From Malachius bipustulatus (lineage: Eukaryota > Arthropoda > Insecta > Coleoptera > Melyridae), in NCBI GenBank assembly GCA_910589415.1, contig OU342633.1, forward strand, positions 7,230,858-7,294,857: DNA of 64,000 nt. Reading direction: 5' to 3'. A program made the position numbers and the translations under genes. The notes below the pieces were generated by a model, which did no database searches, was not told where the DNA came from, and saw nothing but the letters and a program-made list of their open reading frames with translations. This document shows, in pieces, positions 53,486-63,860 of the stretch. Position 1 is the first letter of the stretch; the number at the start of each line of letters is the position of its first letter.

Positions 53486-54721
53486 ATGAGTTACACAAAC
53501 GCTGAATACGCAGATATGCATTTAATGTACGGAATGGCTAATTGTAATGCTCTCGAAGCCAGAAGATTATACGTGGAAAGATATCCAAACCGTAGAGCTC
53601 CCGATCGCAAAACATTTGATCGTTTAGATCAACGTTTGAGAGAAACTGGTAAGGTTATTATTTTAAATTATTTTTCTTGAAAATGCAAAGTTCAATTTGA
53701 TATTTTAGGAAAATTCACTCCAAACAGAACTCACAACGGACCTCTGCAAAGATTGCGTAATATTCAGCAGGAGCCTGACATATTAGATGCAGTTGCTGCA
53801 ATAAATATTAGTAATATTCGAAATATTAGTATTATTACCTAATATTAATAATAACTAATATATATTAGTATAATTAGAAATATTAATTATTATTAGTATT
53901 AAATACCAAATATTAGTATTCGATCACTAGCGTTGCAAATTCATGTTCCTAAATCAACGGTAGGTCGAATTCTTAAAACACAAATGCTACATCCGTACCA
54001 CCTCCAGAAAGTGCATGCTCTTAGTCCAGTAGACTTTCCTGCCAGAGTAGAATTTGCACAGTGGTTTGTACATAATTATGTACAAAATCCGGCATTCCTT
54101 CAGTCCATATTGTACACGGATGAAGCAGCTTTCGGGAGAAATGGTGTCATTAATTGTCACAATTTTCACGTTTGGTCTGATCAGAATCCACATGCCACCA
54201 TTCAAACGCATCATCAAAGAAAATTTAGTGTAAATGTTTGGGCAGGCATTATTGGGTCAAATTTAGTTGGTCCAATTTTCTTACCGCCTCGACTTAATGG
54301 ACAACTTTACCATGAATTTCTTATGGAACAGCTACCTTTAGCTTTAGAAGACATTAATATTCAAACCCGATTAAATATGTTATTTATGCATGATGGTGCG
54401 CCTCCACACTTTAGTCTTTAAGTAAGAGAACATTTAAATAACGTTTTTCCAAACAAGTGGATAGGCCGTGGTGGACCTATTCCGTGGCCTCCACGATCAC
54501 CAGATTTTAATCCACTAGATTTCTTTTTGTGGGGACATCTAAAGAATCTTGTTTATGAAACACCAGTGGAGACAATCGAAGACCTACGAGAGAGGATTGT
54601 GTATCACTCAAATGGTATCAGGGCACATCAAGAAATATTACGGCGTGCTCAGCAATCCTGTCTTCAACGTGCACTGACATGCATTAGAGAAGGGGGTGCT
54701 GAAGTTGAACATTTATTATAA
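53486..54721 (+). pseudogene. mariner-like transposase with a 60-bp intron, repeat-disrupted
   Basis: The start MSYTNAEYADMHLMYGMA and PNRRAPDRKTFDRL give the same DUF4817-like N-terminal HTH as mariner-1. An intron (53649-53708, GTAAGG...TTTTAG) splits a Gly codon after base 1 and rejoins in frame at KFTPNRTHNGP. An AT-repeat expansion (about 53806-53925) then inserts stops inside the second HTH. The catalytic part is well kept: ILYTDEAAFGRNG, FMHDGAPPHFS and SPDFNPLDFFLWG, with about 36 residues between the second and third Asp. One TAA near 54419 lies between them. Stop at 54719-54721. All pieces share one frame, so the gene was intact before the expansion and the single nonsense change. 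Confidence 0.88.
53806..53925 (+). repeat. AATATTAGT-type repeat expansion inside the mariner-2 transposase
   Basis: About 110 bases made of ATTAGTAAT/AATATTAGT variants lie between codons that are contiguous in related transposases. Its length keeps the frame (frames match on both sides) but it carries TAA codons. Confidence 0.75.
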
Positions 54722-55257
54722 AATACTCTTCTTGAGAGCTTTTCTTTTGTTTCCTGCTCAATTTACTGTCAAAGGTCAGCCATATTGTTAAAATTTACTT
54801 GAAATGTAGAAAGTTCCTGCGACGCATCACCTATCAGAAGGACATTTATCTCGATAACGGTTCACTTTATCGAAATAAATAAGGATACATTTTTTATGTA
54901 AAAAATATCAAATAAAAAGAAAATTAACCTTAAAAATCTGTAAAATTATTATTTCTATTGTTTTCTTTCAAGTGAATGAAGAGGTTATGCCATCCCGAGG
55001 TCTATGTATGTGCTACCAAAGATTATGAAACACTATTCTAAACAGTCCCAAATAATACTAAATGAAACCAAAAATTATCAAAATCGGTCAAGAAATAAAA
55101 AAGTTATTGCAAAAAATTGGTTTTCAAACCTCCACTTCAACAGCTAATATCTTTGTAGGGGTGTCTCTGAGGAATAAATTTTATAGCTATTTTTTCATTT
55201 ATTTTTATGAAATTTACCCAAATCCGGGAGATTGCCCACATATTATGGGACACCCTG

Positions 55258-55647
55258 TATATGTATATCAGGTTAACTGCCGCGGTTATTTATGAAAAAG
55301 TTCCCTCAGGCCACACCACTTTTTATATAAATTTTTCTAAGAAATGACATATTTAGGATTATTATTTAGTAAAAAATTGTTTTTGTGTTATTTTACCCCT
55401 TTCCACCCCTGTGTGACTCAGAGATACACGCGACGTGGATTTGTTTTTATGTATGGCTACGCCACGTGTATTCATTACGATACACAGTTTTCGTGTCTCG
55501 ACTTCTGCAGACCACGAATCATAGTGTTGCGCGTAAATGCATAACTGGGTTCAGTCGTCAATTGCATTTAGCAGAGGCATTGTGTTTGTGTAAGTGTCAA
55601 TGTCGTACGAACGTTGTTCACGTGAACAGGCTTGTTTACAGGCTCAA
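55258..55647. other. Possible piggyBac 5' leader; nothing coding
   Basis: No frame with family features. Lies between the mariner-2 end and the first ATG of piggyBac-3. Confidence 0.35.
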
Positions 55648-56362
55648 ATGGATGAATTTGACATGAGTGACGATGAGGAGGAACTCGTTCATGATCTGAC
55701 GCTGATCATGTTTATGAATGTACAGAGAAGGAAAATAGTAACCGAGATACATGTTCGAGCGAAGGTATGAGTGCAAAAAAGTACGGTATAAAATTTTATT
55801 TGATCAAATTTGCTTGTTTATTTTAGAGTGGGTACACACCAAACGGAAGTTTCCTATTTCTAATTACCTACCGTGTTGCTTCAAATAAAATAAAAACGCA
55901 CCCAATTTATTGCAACAGAATCTGAAAATGAGGAAAGTGATGCTGAGCTGGTGGAAAAGAACAAAAATAATCACAAAAATGAAGAACAAGAGCGGGGACC
56001 AGTTGTTGGCAACTTTGTAGAATTTCCTTTTGAAGAGGAAGTTGGAATAACAGAAGATGTACTTCGAATAAAAAGTGAAAATGAACTTGTATACTACAAA
56101 TTATTCATCGCCGATCAACTTGTAAATACAATTTTCACTCAAAAAAGTATTTATGTTGATCAAACAATCATAAAAGGTATGTACTCGTAAAAGAAACTAT
56201 AGGACCAGCTTCACGCTTGAATAAATGGTACCCTACAAACATAGACGAAATATATAGATTTCTTGGCATTTTGTTGTGGACGGGATTGGATAAAAAACCG
56301 TCGCTTTCAGACTATTGGCGAAAATCAGATCTATATTTATGAAACGCAGCCAAATTTATGTC
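55648..56362 (+). pseudogene. piggyBac-like transposase N-terminal fragment (piggyBac-3), cut by a LINE
   Basis: ATG at 55648 begins an acidic segment (MDEFDMSDDEEEL) typical of piggyBac starts, ending at a GTATGA donor near 55765. A TTGCAACAG acceptor precedes a second acidic exon at 55919 (ESENEESDAELVEKN), though the phases as they stand do not match. Next comes FVEFPFEEEVGITED, YKLFIADQLVNTI, and after a frame change near 56180 RLNKWYPTNIDEIYRFLGILLWTGLDKKPSLSDYW, the conserved block before the catalytic core. At about 56362 it passes abruptly into LINE sequence. The catalytic and Cys-rich parts were not found downstream, so the rest is lost. Confidence 0.8.
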
Positions 56363-59300
56363 TGATTGGACTGTGCTGAAGAAATTTGAGGATGTTGATG
56401 GTGCATGTGGGTACTTTTATGAGGTGTTATATAATTTATTTAATAAGTTTGAACCGATGTTTAGGAAGGGTAGAGGAAAAAGTTATCCACGTTGGTATAC
56501 TAAGGAAATCATAACTAATTGCACTCGAAAGACATACATTATCAGAAATATAAAACTCTGTGTTCTCAATTCCATCGTTCTCGGTTTGTAAAATTGCGAG
56601 CTGAAATAAAACAACTCGTTAAAGTTGCTTACAATGAATACTTGCATCGTTCTCAACTGCTTCTTAAAAAAAATCCGCCTGAGTTCTGGGAATTTGTGCA
56701 AAACAAACGTGGTTTATCTAGGACGCCAAACGTGATTAATTGCAATATGGGCGATGTGTATGACTCGCCGAAAACAATTGCCAGAGCTTTTGCCGATAGC
56801 TTCAGATCGGTGTATATTCAGTCCTCGCCTCATACAGCTTTCATTGTTATGAAAACCCATACTAGTCTATGCGATAGGTTAATCACTGAGGATGAAGTTC
56901 TCTTGTCTTTGAGATCTATGAAACCCAAGTCTACTCAGGGTTTGGATGGTATTCCGATCTTTATGTTAAAGGATTTTGCATCGGTGCTTTCATCACCTTT
57001 AACCACAATCTTCAACTTTTCTATGAAGACATGTACTTTTCCTAGAAGGTGGAAGGAAGGCAAAGCCGTGCCTGTTTTAAAGGGCGGCGATCGTAGTGGC
57101 ATCGAGAATTATCGACCTATTTGTATATTGTCCAATTTTTACAAGGCTTTCGAGACAATTTTATATAACCGATTATATGCTTCCGTGCAACACATTATAA
57201 TGTCGAGACAGCACGGATTTGTGACTAGGCGATCTACATTAACTAATTTAACGGAGTTTACCCAGTATTTATGTGAAAAGCTTGATGGCGGTAGTCAGAT
57301 GGACGTTAGTTACACTGTTTTTTCTAAGGCGTTCGATCGGGTTGACCATGGTATAATCATCAGTAAGTTAAGAAATTGCGGTCTGGATGATATGATAGTT
57401 GACCTCTTACATGCATACCTTACTGACAGAACCCTCAGCGTTGACTTAGCTGGTCACATGTTGGATAGCTTTTCGGTTTCTTCTGGAGTTCCTCAGGGTT
57501 CTAATTTGGCACCTCTGTTGTTCCTGCTGTTCATTAATGATATCTGTGGGGGTAGTGATGTTGATATGCTTGTCTACGCTGATGACGTGAAATTATTTGT
57601 GACAGTTAGTTCTCTTGTAGACTGCCGACGTCTTCATAATGGTCTTGATAGATTTAATCAGTAGTGCAATGAAACCTGCTGAATTTAAACCATAATAAGT
57701 GTAAGGTAATTTCTTTCACTAGAAAGAAAAACCCTGTAATACATAATTATAATATTGGACAGCATTATCGAGATAGGGTTCAAGAGGTCAGGAACCTGGG
57801 TGTGGTTTATGATGAGAAACTGACTTTTGATAAACATATACAAAGTATTATAAACACAGCTTGTAGACATCTCTGGGATTTGTCATTAGATCATGCAGGT
57901 AGTTTCAAGTTGTCAATTGCATCAAGGTCATGTACTGCACGTATGTCCGTTCTGTTTTGCAGTATGTTTCGCACGTATGGGCACCTTACTATAAACCTTA
58001 CTTATGAAGCGGGTGCCTATCCTCTTGATACCAGTTTTTGTAGACTCACTTCCCTTCTGGCTGGAGGTGGGACCGCTATCAAGTGGGTCGAGCGGTTTGC
58101 CAATGATAGTGGTCAGAGAGGTGTGAGGCACGTAGATTCGGAGGCTGCTAAGCATAGAGCCCTCTTTATTTGTAACTCAGTGTTTAGGGTGGTTAAGGGT
58201 GATAAATATGAACACCAAAGTTATAAATAAAATTTTTTACTAAAATAAAAATTTAGAAAAAATACACTATTGAGATATCAACTCAATTATTTCATTGTCT
58301 GCTAATAAATTTCGATTATAAAACTGATATGCAAAGTTCAAAAAAAAAAAATTAAAAAAAAAAGAAAAAAAACTTTTTGGTAATACTTAAAAAATCTTAT
58401 TTATTGTATATAAAATTACAATCAGATTCTAATAAACTACCATTTTAGTTGTGGGAATAGTGCTGTGGCGGTACCTGATCTGCTTAATTAATTAAGTTTC
58501 ACAGGTGACGTTATTAAAATCAAAATAAAATTTCTTGAACTCAAAAAAATAAAAAATAAACTAATAAAAAAAATTCGAACGGAAAAACAGCAAAGTTCTA
58601 GTGTTAGTCTCATCGACTTACTACTTAGACGTAGCCTTTGGATTGTCCTCTTTGTAGCTCTGACTGCAGCTGCTGGGTACCTCCCCGTAAAGCCAGAAAT
58701 CACTCACTCGCATTTTACCTAAATTTCGCGCGAGCGCCCTGACCGTCGTCCTCTTCGGTCCCCGAAACACCACTGACTTTTTGGTTTCTAAGCTCCTTTC
58801 CAAATCAACTACTCTATCTCGGGTTTCAAAATCTAATTTTCAACGGAGTGTTGCCGCTTTGAATTTTATTTAACGGTCGTATAGATACTCGACGTAGGTA
58901 AATAAAAGCTAGGTGCATTCTGACATGGAAACGACAACCATGTGATTTGTCCCAGTTTACCAATCGTTCTGCAGTCAGCGTTACATTGAAAAATTCAGCT
59001 AGCGTGAGCAAATTTTCGCCGCGGTGGTTATTTCTTGGCCTAGTTAAATTGTTTGCTTTTCCTTCACAACGCTTAATATTGCTTAAAAATTAAATGCAGT
59101 ATTTCGAAATTGTGCAATTTGTGACTCCTGATTATTGTAAAATAATTATGTAATTTAATTATAATTTATTTCCTTTTCAAAACTAAGTAATTATGCCAAA
59201 AAATACCGCGACTATCCTGGCTCTGCCACACTTATAAGAGACAGATAGTCAGTGCAGCGAAGGTTTTTAAAATTTTTATTCTATAAGGTTGATGGTGTTT

Positions 59301-59652
59301 ATCCTCCGTACGGTGTATCACAGGAGTTTTTATTGGAACGGTTTAATTTTTCTTCCCTTGAGTCGCGCGGTGTCATTGGAAGTGTGCGCTTTCTATTTAG
59401 ATTGCTTCATGGCAATATTGATTCACCAGCTTTATTGGAAATAGTTCCTATTAGTGTTCGTGCGAGATATTAAAAAAACTCAGATATATTTTATTTGCCT
59501 TTAACAAGAACGAATTTGATGTTGAAGTCTCCTATGTACCTATATAATGTATAAAAATTGTAATCTGTTATTGAGGGATGCCGATTTATTTGATTTATTT
59601 CATGGTAGTTGGAAATGTATACTACGGGAATTGCAAAATGTTTTAGGTTAAG
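56363..59652 (+). pseudogene. LINE-4 ORF2 fragment, frameshifted and split by an insertion
   Basis: 5'-truncated non-LTR retrotransposon. It starts in the linker after the endonuclease (DWTVLKKFEDVDGACGYFYE, YPRWYTKEI), changes frame near 56535, then runs through the RT: IENYRPICILSNFYK, RQHGFVTRRSTLTN, FSKAFDRVDHG, SSGVPQGSNLAPLLFLLFIND and VYADDVKLF near 57575. TAG at 57662, then the thumb region with changes of frame to about 58005 (YVSHVWAPYYKP). An insert at 58006-59229 interrupts. Coding resumes with VQRRFLKFLFYK near 59247, through SLESRG and LLHGNIDSPALL, to 59475 and, after a frame change, to a stop near 59652. Jockey-superfamily style; no RNase H. Confidence 0.85.
58006..59229. mobile_element. 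1.2-kb insert of unknown type in LINE-4
   Basis: Bounded by ACTTAT at 58000-58005 and 59230-59235; LINE coding stops at one side and resumes at the other. The insert has an A-rich middle (58340-58380) and a short open stretch at 58070-58230 (AGGGTAIKWVERFANDSG-like codons replaced here as GGGTAIKWVERFAND) that I do not recognise. No terminal inverted repeat was seen. It could be a non-autonomous DNA element, a truncated retroelement or a genomic fragment. Confidence 0.55.
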
Positions 59653-59991
59653 TAATTATTGTTGCGTCTGTGTTATAGAGGTGAATATATTATGTTATAT
59701 TGGGCATTTATAATAGGAAGCTGTAAGTAGAATACCTATGTATTTTACTATGTATTTTCCTTTTTTCTTACCTTCGTTTTTTCTTATTGAATTTGTTAAT
59801 TTCGTTTAAACTTTCAAGTTAATTTTAAGTTTATGTCAAGAGACTTTATACTTACCAATAGTATGCAACTCATCTACCACGGACAACCATAGTCGAACAA
59901 ATTCAGACGGGCTGACTGACGCCCTGACGAGTCTTAACATTCCTAATTCACAACCCCTAATAAAGCACTCTAACATTGGTTCCTTGTCATA

Positions 59992-60860
59992 CAGTGTGAC
60001 CCATTTGTTCTTGAAACACCCTGTAGAATCTTAATTTATGGTGCGATTTTGAAGAAATTTCTCTTAAATCATAGAGCTTGATAAACTATATTTTGGGAGC
60101 AAAAAGCGTATCATTCCTACAAAATTCAAGGCCTACTAGATCAGTTTTTACTTGTAAAATCTCAAAAATTCATATTAGCGATTTTTTTAGAAAAAAACTG
60201 TGCACGCTACTGGATTCTCCAGCCCTCAAAACGGTACTGTACTAAATTTTATTGGAAATGTTAGAGTAATAAGGATCTTGCAGTTATTTTAGAAATTCAT
60301 AATAGAACTCCGAATTTTCATTAATTTATTCGAAAAGGTCAAGAGAGACAAAATAGAAATTGTACGTCTAGTTGGTGATAATGTAGGTACTGTAATTTTT
60401 TAATTATAATTTTTTATTTATTTATTTATTTTTTTTTATTTTTTTTATTTTTTTTTATTTTTTATTTTTTACTTTTTTTTATTTTTTTTATTTTAATTTT
60501 TACTTATGATAGCTTTTGACCTTTTTCAAATTAATTTATGAAAATTTGGAGTATGAAAATTATGGATTTCTAAAATAACTACAAGATTTTTTTACTCTGA
60601 CATTTTCAATAAAATTTAGCACAGTGCCGTTTTGAGGGCTGGTGAATCCCGTGGCGTGCCCAGTTTTTTTCTAAAAAAATCGCTAATATGAATTTTTGAG
60701 ATTTTACAAGTAAACACTGATCTAGTAGGCCTTAGGAATGAGACGCTTTTTGCTCCCAAAATATAGTTTATCAAGCTCTATGATTTAAAAGAAATTTCTT
60801 TAAAATCGCACCATAAATTAAGATTCTACAGGGTGTTTCAAGAACAAATGGGTCACACTG
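59992..60860 (+). mobile_element. Foldback element A, TA-flanked, about 0.87 kb
   Basis: Starts CAGTGTGACCCATTTGTTC and ends with the complement at 60860; TA on both sides (59990-59991, 60861-60862). The arms are about 400 bp each and meet at an A/T-rich loop (60400-60490, TTTTTATTTATTTATT). No ORF. Confidence 0.9.
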
Positions 60861-60866
60861 TATATA

Positions 60867-61930
60867 CAGGGTGGCCCAGCGAAAACGTACCAGGCCTAAT
60901 AACTTTTAAACTGAAGATGTACACGAAAACGCCGAAACAGGTCGATTTTGTTATGGAGGGGGACATATTTCCGTGACAAATTTAACTACCCAAGTTAACC
61001 CCTTAGGCAGGGGTAGCTACCCCTTTGCTTATCATCATAGGGAACATATATCGAGTGTGACATCATTTGAAAGCCACTTGAATTCTCTTTACAACGATAT
61101 CCATCATTTTGGGTTTCGCTTACATACAGGGTGGCCCAATTAAAACGTAACTCGCCCTAATAACTTGGAAACTGAAGATGTACGATAAAAATGCCGAAAC
61201 AGGTCGATTTTTTCATCGAAGTAGGCATATTTTCGCAACAAATTCAACTACCCAAGTTCAACCCCTTGGCAGGGGTAGCTAACCCTTTGCTTAGAATCAT
61301 AGGAAACAGATATCGAGTGACACATCATTTGAAAGCTACTTGAATTCTCTTTACAACGATATCCAACATTTTGGGTTTCGCTTACAAACAGGGTGGCCCA
61401 ATAAAACGTGACTCGCCTTAGTTACTTGAAAACTGAAGATGTACGCGAAAAACAAAAGAGAATTCAAGTAGCTTTCAAATGATATATCACTCGATATCTA
61501 TGATAAGCAAAGGGGTAGCTACCCCTGCTAAAGGGGTGAACTTGGGTAGTCAAATTTGTTACGAAAATATGCCTACTTCCACAACAAAATCGACCTGTTT
61601 CGGCGTTTTTCGCGTACATCTTCAGTTTACAAGTTGTTAAGGCGAGCTACGTTTTCGTTGTGCCATCCTGTATATAAGCGAAAACCGAAATGTTGGATAC
61701 CGCTGTAAAGAGAATTCAAGGAGCTTTCAAATGATGTATCACTCGATATCTGTTCCCTATGATGATAAGCAAAGGAGTAGCTACCCCTGCCAAAAGGGTG
61801 AACTTGGGTAGTTAAATTTGTCACGAAAATATGTCCCCCTCGATAACAAAATCGACCTGTTTCGGCGTTTTTCGCGTACATTTCAGTTTTCAAGTTATTA
61901 GGCCTGGTACGTTTTCGCTAGGCCACCCTG
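60867..61930 (+). mobile_element. Foldback element B built of 260-bp repeat units
   Basis: Starts CAGGGTGGCCCAGCG at 60867 and ends GGCCACCCTG at 61930, with TA on both sides. The left arm has the same unit three times in tandem (starts 60867, 61127, 61389; spacing 260 and 262). The right arm has the unit twice in reverse (ends 61670 and 61930; spacing 260), and the two arms meet near 61457. Each unit carries its own CAGGGTGGCCC terminus. Only the outermost ends are flanked as a transposon would be. Confidence 0.92.
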
Positions 61931-62038
61931 TATAAAAAATATCACTGAATAGCTTACTAAAATCATTAAGGAAGGAGTAGATGACATCAAGATAGCCAAC
62001 AGGACAGTCAGAACAATAGCAGGATCTATTTACACTAC

Positions 62039-62386
62039 TGTTACCCAACAACAGACGTCACGGTGGTGGTAGTTACCGGGGACGCCTGTAGGCGGCGACA
62101 GAGGTCTCTTCGGTCTAACACGGGGCCGTCAGACAGAGGGGGACTCTATCGTCGTGACAGGAGCGGTGAGGTGTCAACATGTATCTGTCACACGTCAGCT
62201 GTCAGGAGAGGGACAGGACACAGCTGATGAAAAAGAGGGGGTAGTCTTGGGCAAGCTGCGAGCGGAAACGGTTGCGAGTCGAGCTGAAGAAGTTCTTTGT
62301 TTATTGTTTATTCTTTTTGGTCATAATAAAAGCGTGTTTCATCCAAAAGGCTAAATTGTTATTCCTTTTCTTCTAAATCCGGTAAT
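62039..62386 (+). repeat. Probable solo LTR in PLE-2
   Basis: 348 bp flanked by ACTAC (62034-62038 and 62387-62391). The ends TGTTACC and GGTAAT are near-inverted, and AATAAA lies at 62325-62330, late in the sequence. When ignored with one duplication copy, the Penelope frame reads straight through (TCTATTTACACTACATTAAA side by side). No internal retroelement sequence, so a solo LTR left by recombination is the best reading. Confidence 0.75.
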
Positions 62387-62406
62387 ACTACATTAAAAGA
62401 TCCAAA

Positions 62407-62423
62407 CCCCCCCCCCCCCCCCC
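62407..62423 (+). repeat. 17-base C homopolymer
   Basis: Run of C within the Penelope linker, in a place where Penelope coding would be expected. Length may also be unstable in sequencing. Confidence 0.8.
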
Positions 62424-62503
62424 TAAAAAAGTCCAATGTAGTTTACGAAATTCCGTGTAAAAATTGTGATGGCGTCTACATTGGACAAGCCAGCAGACAG
62501 TTA

Positions 62504-63584
62504 GGCCCATACTATACGAGCCACAAAAACTCAACCGATTAGTCAATTTCGAGGACTCCGTCTACAAAAAACTGACAGAGAAAGGAAGGAAAAAGATAAA
62601 TTTAAAACTGGCGGAAATAAAACTGAAGCAATGCTACGAAAAAGAAATCCCTTTGACACAAAAAAAGTATGACCATCTTCAGTCTCTTTGTCAAAAAGGA
62701 GCAATTCTACCCTCCTATCATTCCTATTTTCAAAGGTTACCATTTTCTAAGAAAAATAAAGCTCCCGATTCCGATACTGACGAATGATTAGAAGATCGTT
62801 TCCATCAATATTTTTGTTATGTTTAATAACTTAATTTAGCATCTTTTTTTATTTAATGATTTTTACTCTTGTTTTGCACAGAATATTATATTATAATTTT
62901 TCTATTAGGATATTCATTATTTTTGTATCTACCTCGATAGTTTTTAAAATAAAAATGTTTGTACCAAAGTAGTATTTTCTTTCCATGAAACGCTCTAGAG
63001 TATACTATGTCCTCAACTCATAACAAGTCTAAGTCCAGAAAATGGACTAAGGATACTGGAAAATTTTAAAAATATTCTATGTCCATCTTTTTTCTTAAAC
63101 TAAAATGATTCTTATTTAATTTATGATGTACTTCAAAAAGTTCAACTTTAATACACTTGGACAAATTTACATTAAAATATCTGTGTAATTAAAGCAACAG
63201 TTAAAAAAAAATTTGCCGCCGCAGGCTATAGCCTACCTAGCCTAATCGCAAATCCGCCACTGCAAGCACATCAATGATGTGCACTATTAAGATCGTGGAC
63301 ACGGCACACTCATACATGTGCCGTGGATCGTGGACTGTAATAAAAAAGGACAAATCGGCTCGGCCGGCCAGACGCTTGCAAGTTGCTACTTGTAGAATGA
63401 CACGACGGTCTCAACTTTTACGCAACCTCTTGCGTTCAAAACGCCGACACGCCAACGAACGCGTCCACACGCGACCGCAAAGTAGCCCGTATAGTATGCC
63501 CAATTTAAACTCTATGGTTCTGTGACACACGCGTGTCGCTCGCAGGCAAACGGTCGTGTTTTTGTGATTCGTGTAGAATGGGCC
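62504..63584 (+). mobile_element. Harbinger-type element inside the GIY-YIG domain of PLE-2
   Basis: TIRs GGCCCATACTATACGAGCC at 62504 and GGCCCATTCTACACGAATC inverted, ending at 63584, with CACAAAAAC following in both (29 bp, five mismatches). TTA lies on both sides (62501-62503, 63585-63587), the PIF/Harbinger type of duplication. It interrupts a Leu codon position so that TTA itself keeps the frame. 1081 bp. It carries an unrecognised ORF near the left end and no transposase. Confidence 0.88.
62520..62787 (+). CDS. Unrecognised ORF inside the Harbinger-type element
   Basis: An open frame of about 88 codons ends at TGA 62785-62787 and begins inside or next to the left TIR without an ATG. 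It is Lys-rich and helix-like, with KLTEKGRKKINLKLAEIK, IPLTQKKYDHLQSLCQKGAI and PSYHSYF, and ends in an acidic SDTDE tail. Composition and spacing look like real protein, not chance. It may be the last exon of a second Harbinger-type protein or a captured host fragment. I could not assign a family. Confidence 0.5.
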
Positions 63585-63860
63585 TTACAATCACGGATTA
63601 CGTCACACAGAAGTGATTGTAGGCAAAATGTGGCTCGCTGCGCCCTTGCCAGTAATTGCAAAGAACATGACCACGAACCTGATTATGGGCAGGCGAGGGT
63701 ACTTGACTCGGAAACACACTATAACATAAGAATATTCTTAGAAATGGTAGAGATTTATAATAACAACTACTCTATATTTAAAAGATCAGACATTGAAAAT
63801 CTTAGTACAGTACTAAGATTAGATAATAGAGGTAGGTCAAAGAATTCTATAGCACCCTGA

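Larger units (their letters stand above)
52897..55257 (+). mobile_element. Second long-TIR mariner-type element (mariner-2)
   Basis: The right end ...GGGACACCCTG at 55257 is followed by TA. The left end is damaged (ACCAGTGTCCC at 52897) but from GTGTCCCATAATATGTGG on it is the inverted copy of the right arm. Arms run to about 53410 and from about 54745. Same design as mariner-1: about 510-bp TIRs, one transposase, 2.36 kb. Confidence 0.92.
59880..63860 (+). pseudogene. Penelope-like element C-terminus with GIY-YIG domain (PLE-2), split four times
   Basis: Pieces of one reading unit lie between four inserts. The RT tail is before 59990 (SNIGSLSY), then IKNITE and, after a TAG, KIIKEGVDDIKIANRTVRTIAG (61931-62038). 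The GIY-YIG endonuclease follows: VVYEIPCKNCDGVYIGQASRQL (62435-62503), then from 63585 QSRITSHRSDCRQ, CALASNCKEH and FLEMVEIYNNN, ending at TGA near 63858. The Tyr, Arg and Glu typical of the domain are visible. The join at 62503/63585 is in frame (TTA codon on both sides), and the join at 62038/62387 is in frame. Penelope elements use this endonuclease to prime reverse transcription. A 17-base C-run sits in the linker. Confidence 0.85.

Noticed and set aside
61627..61893. 88-codon frame on the minus strand
   Set aside because: Lies inside the 260-bp repeat units of foldback B.
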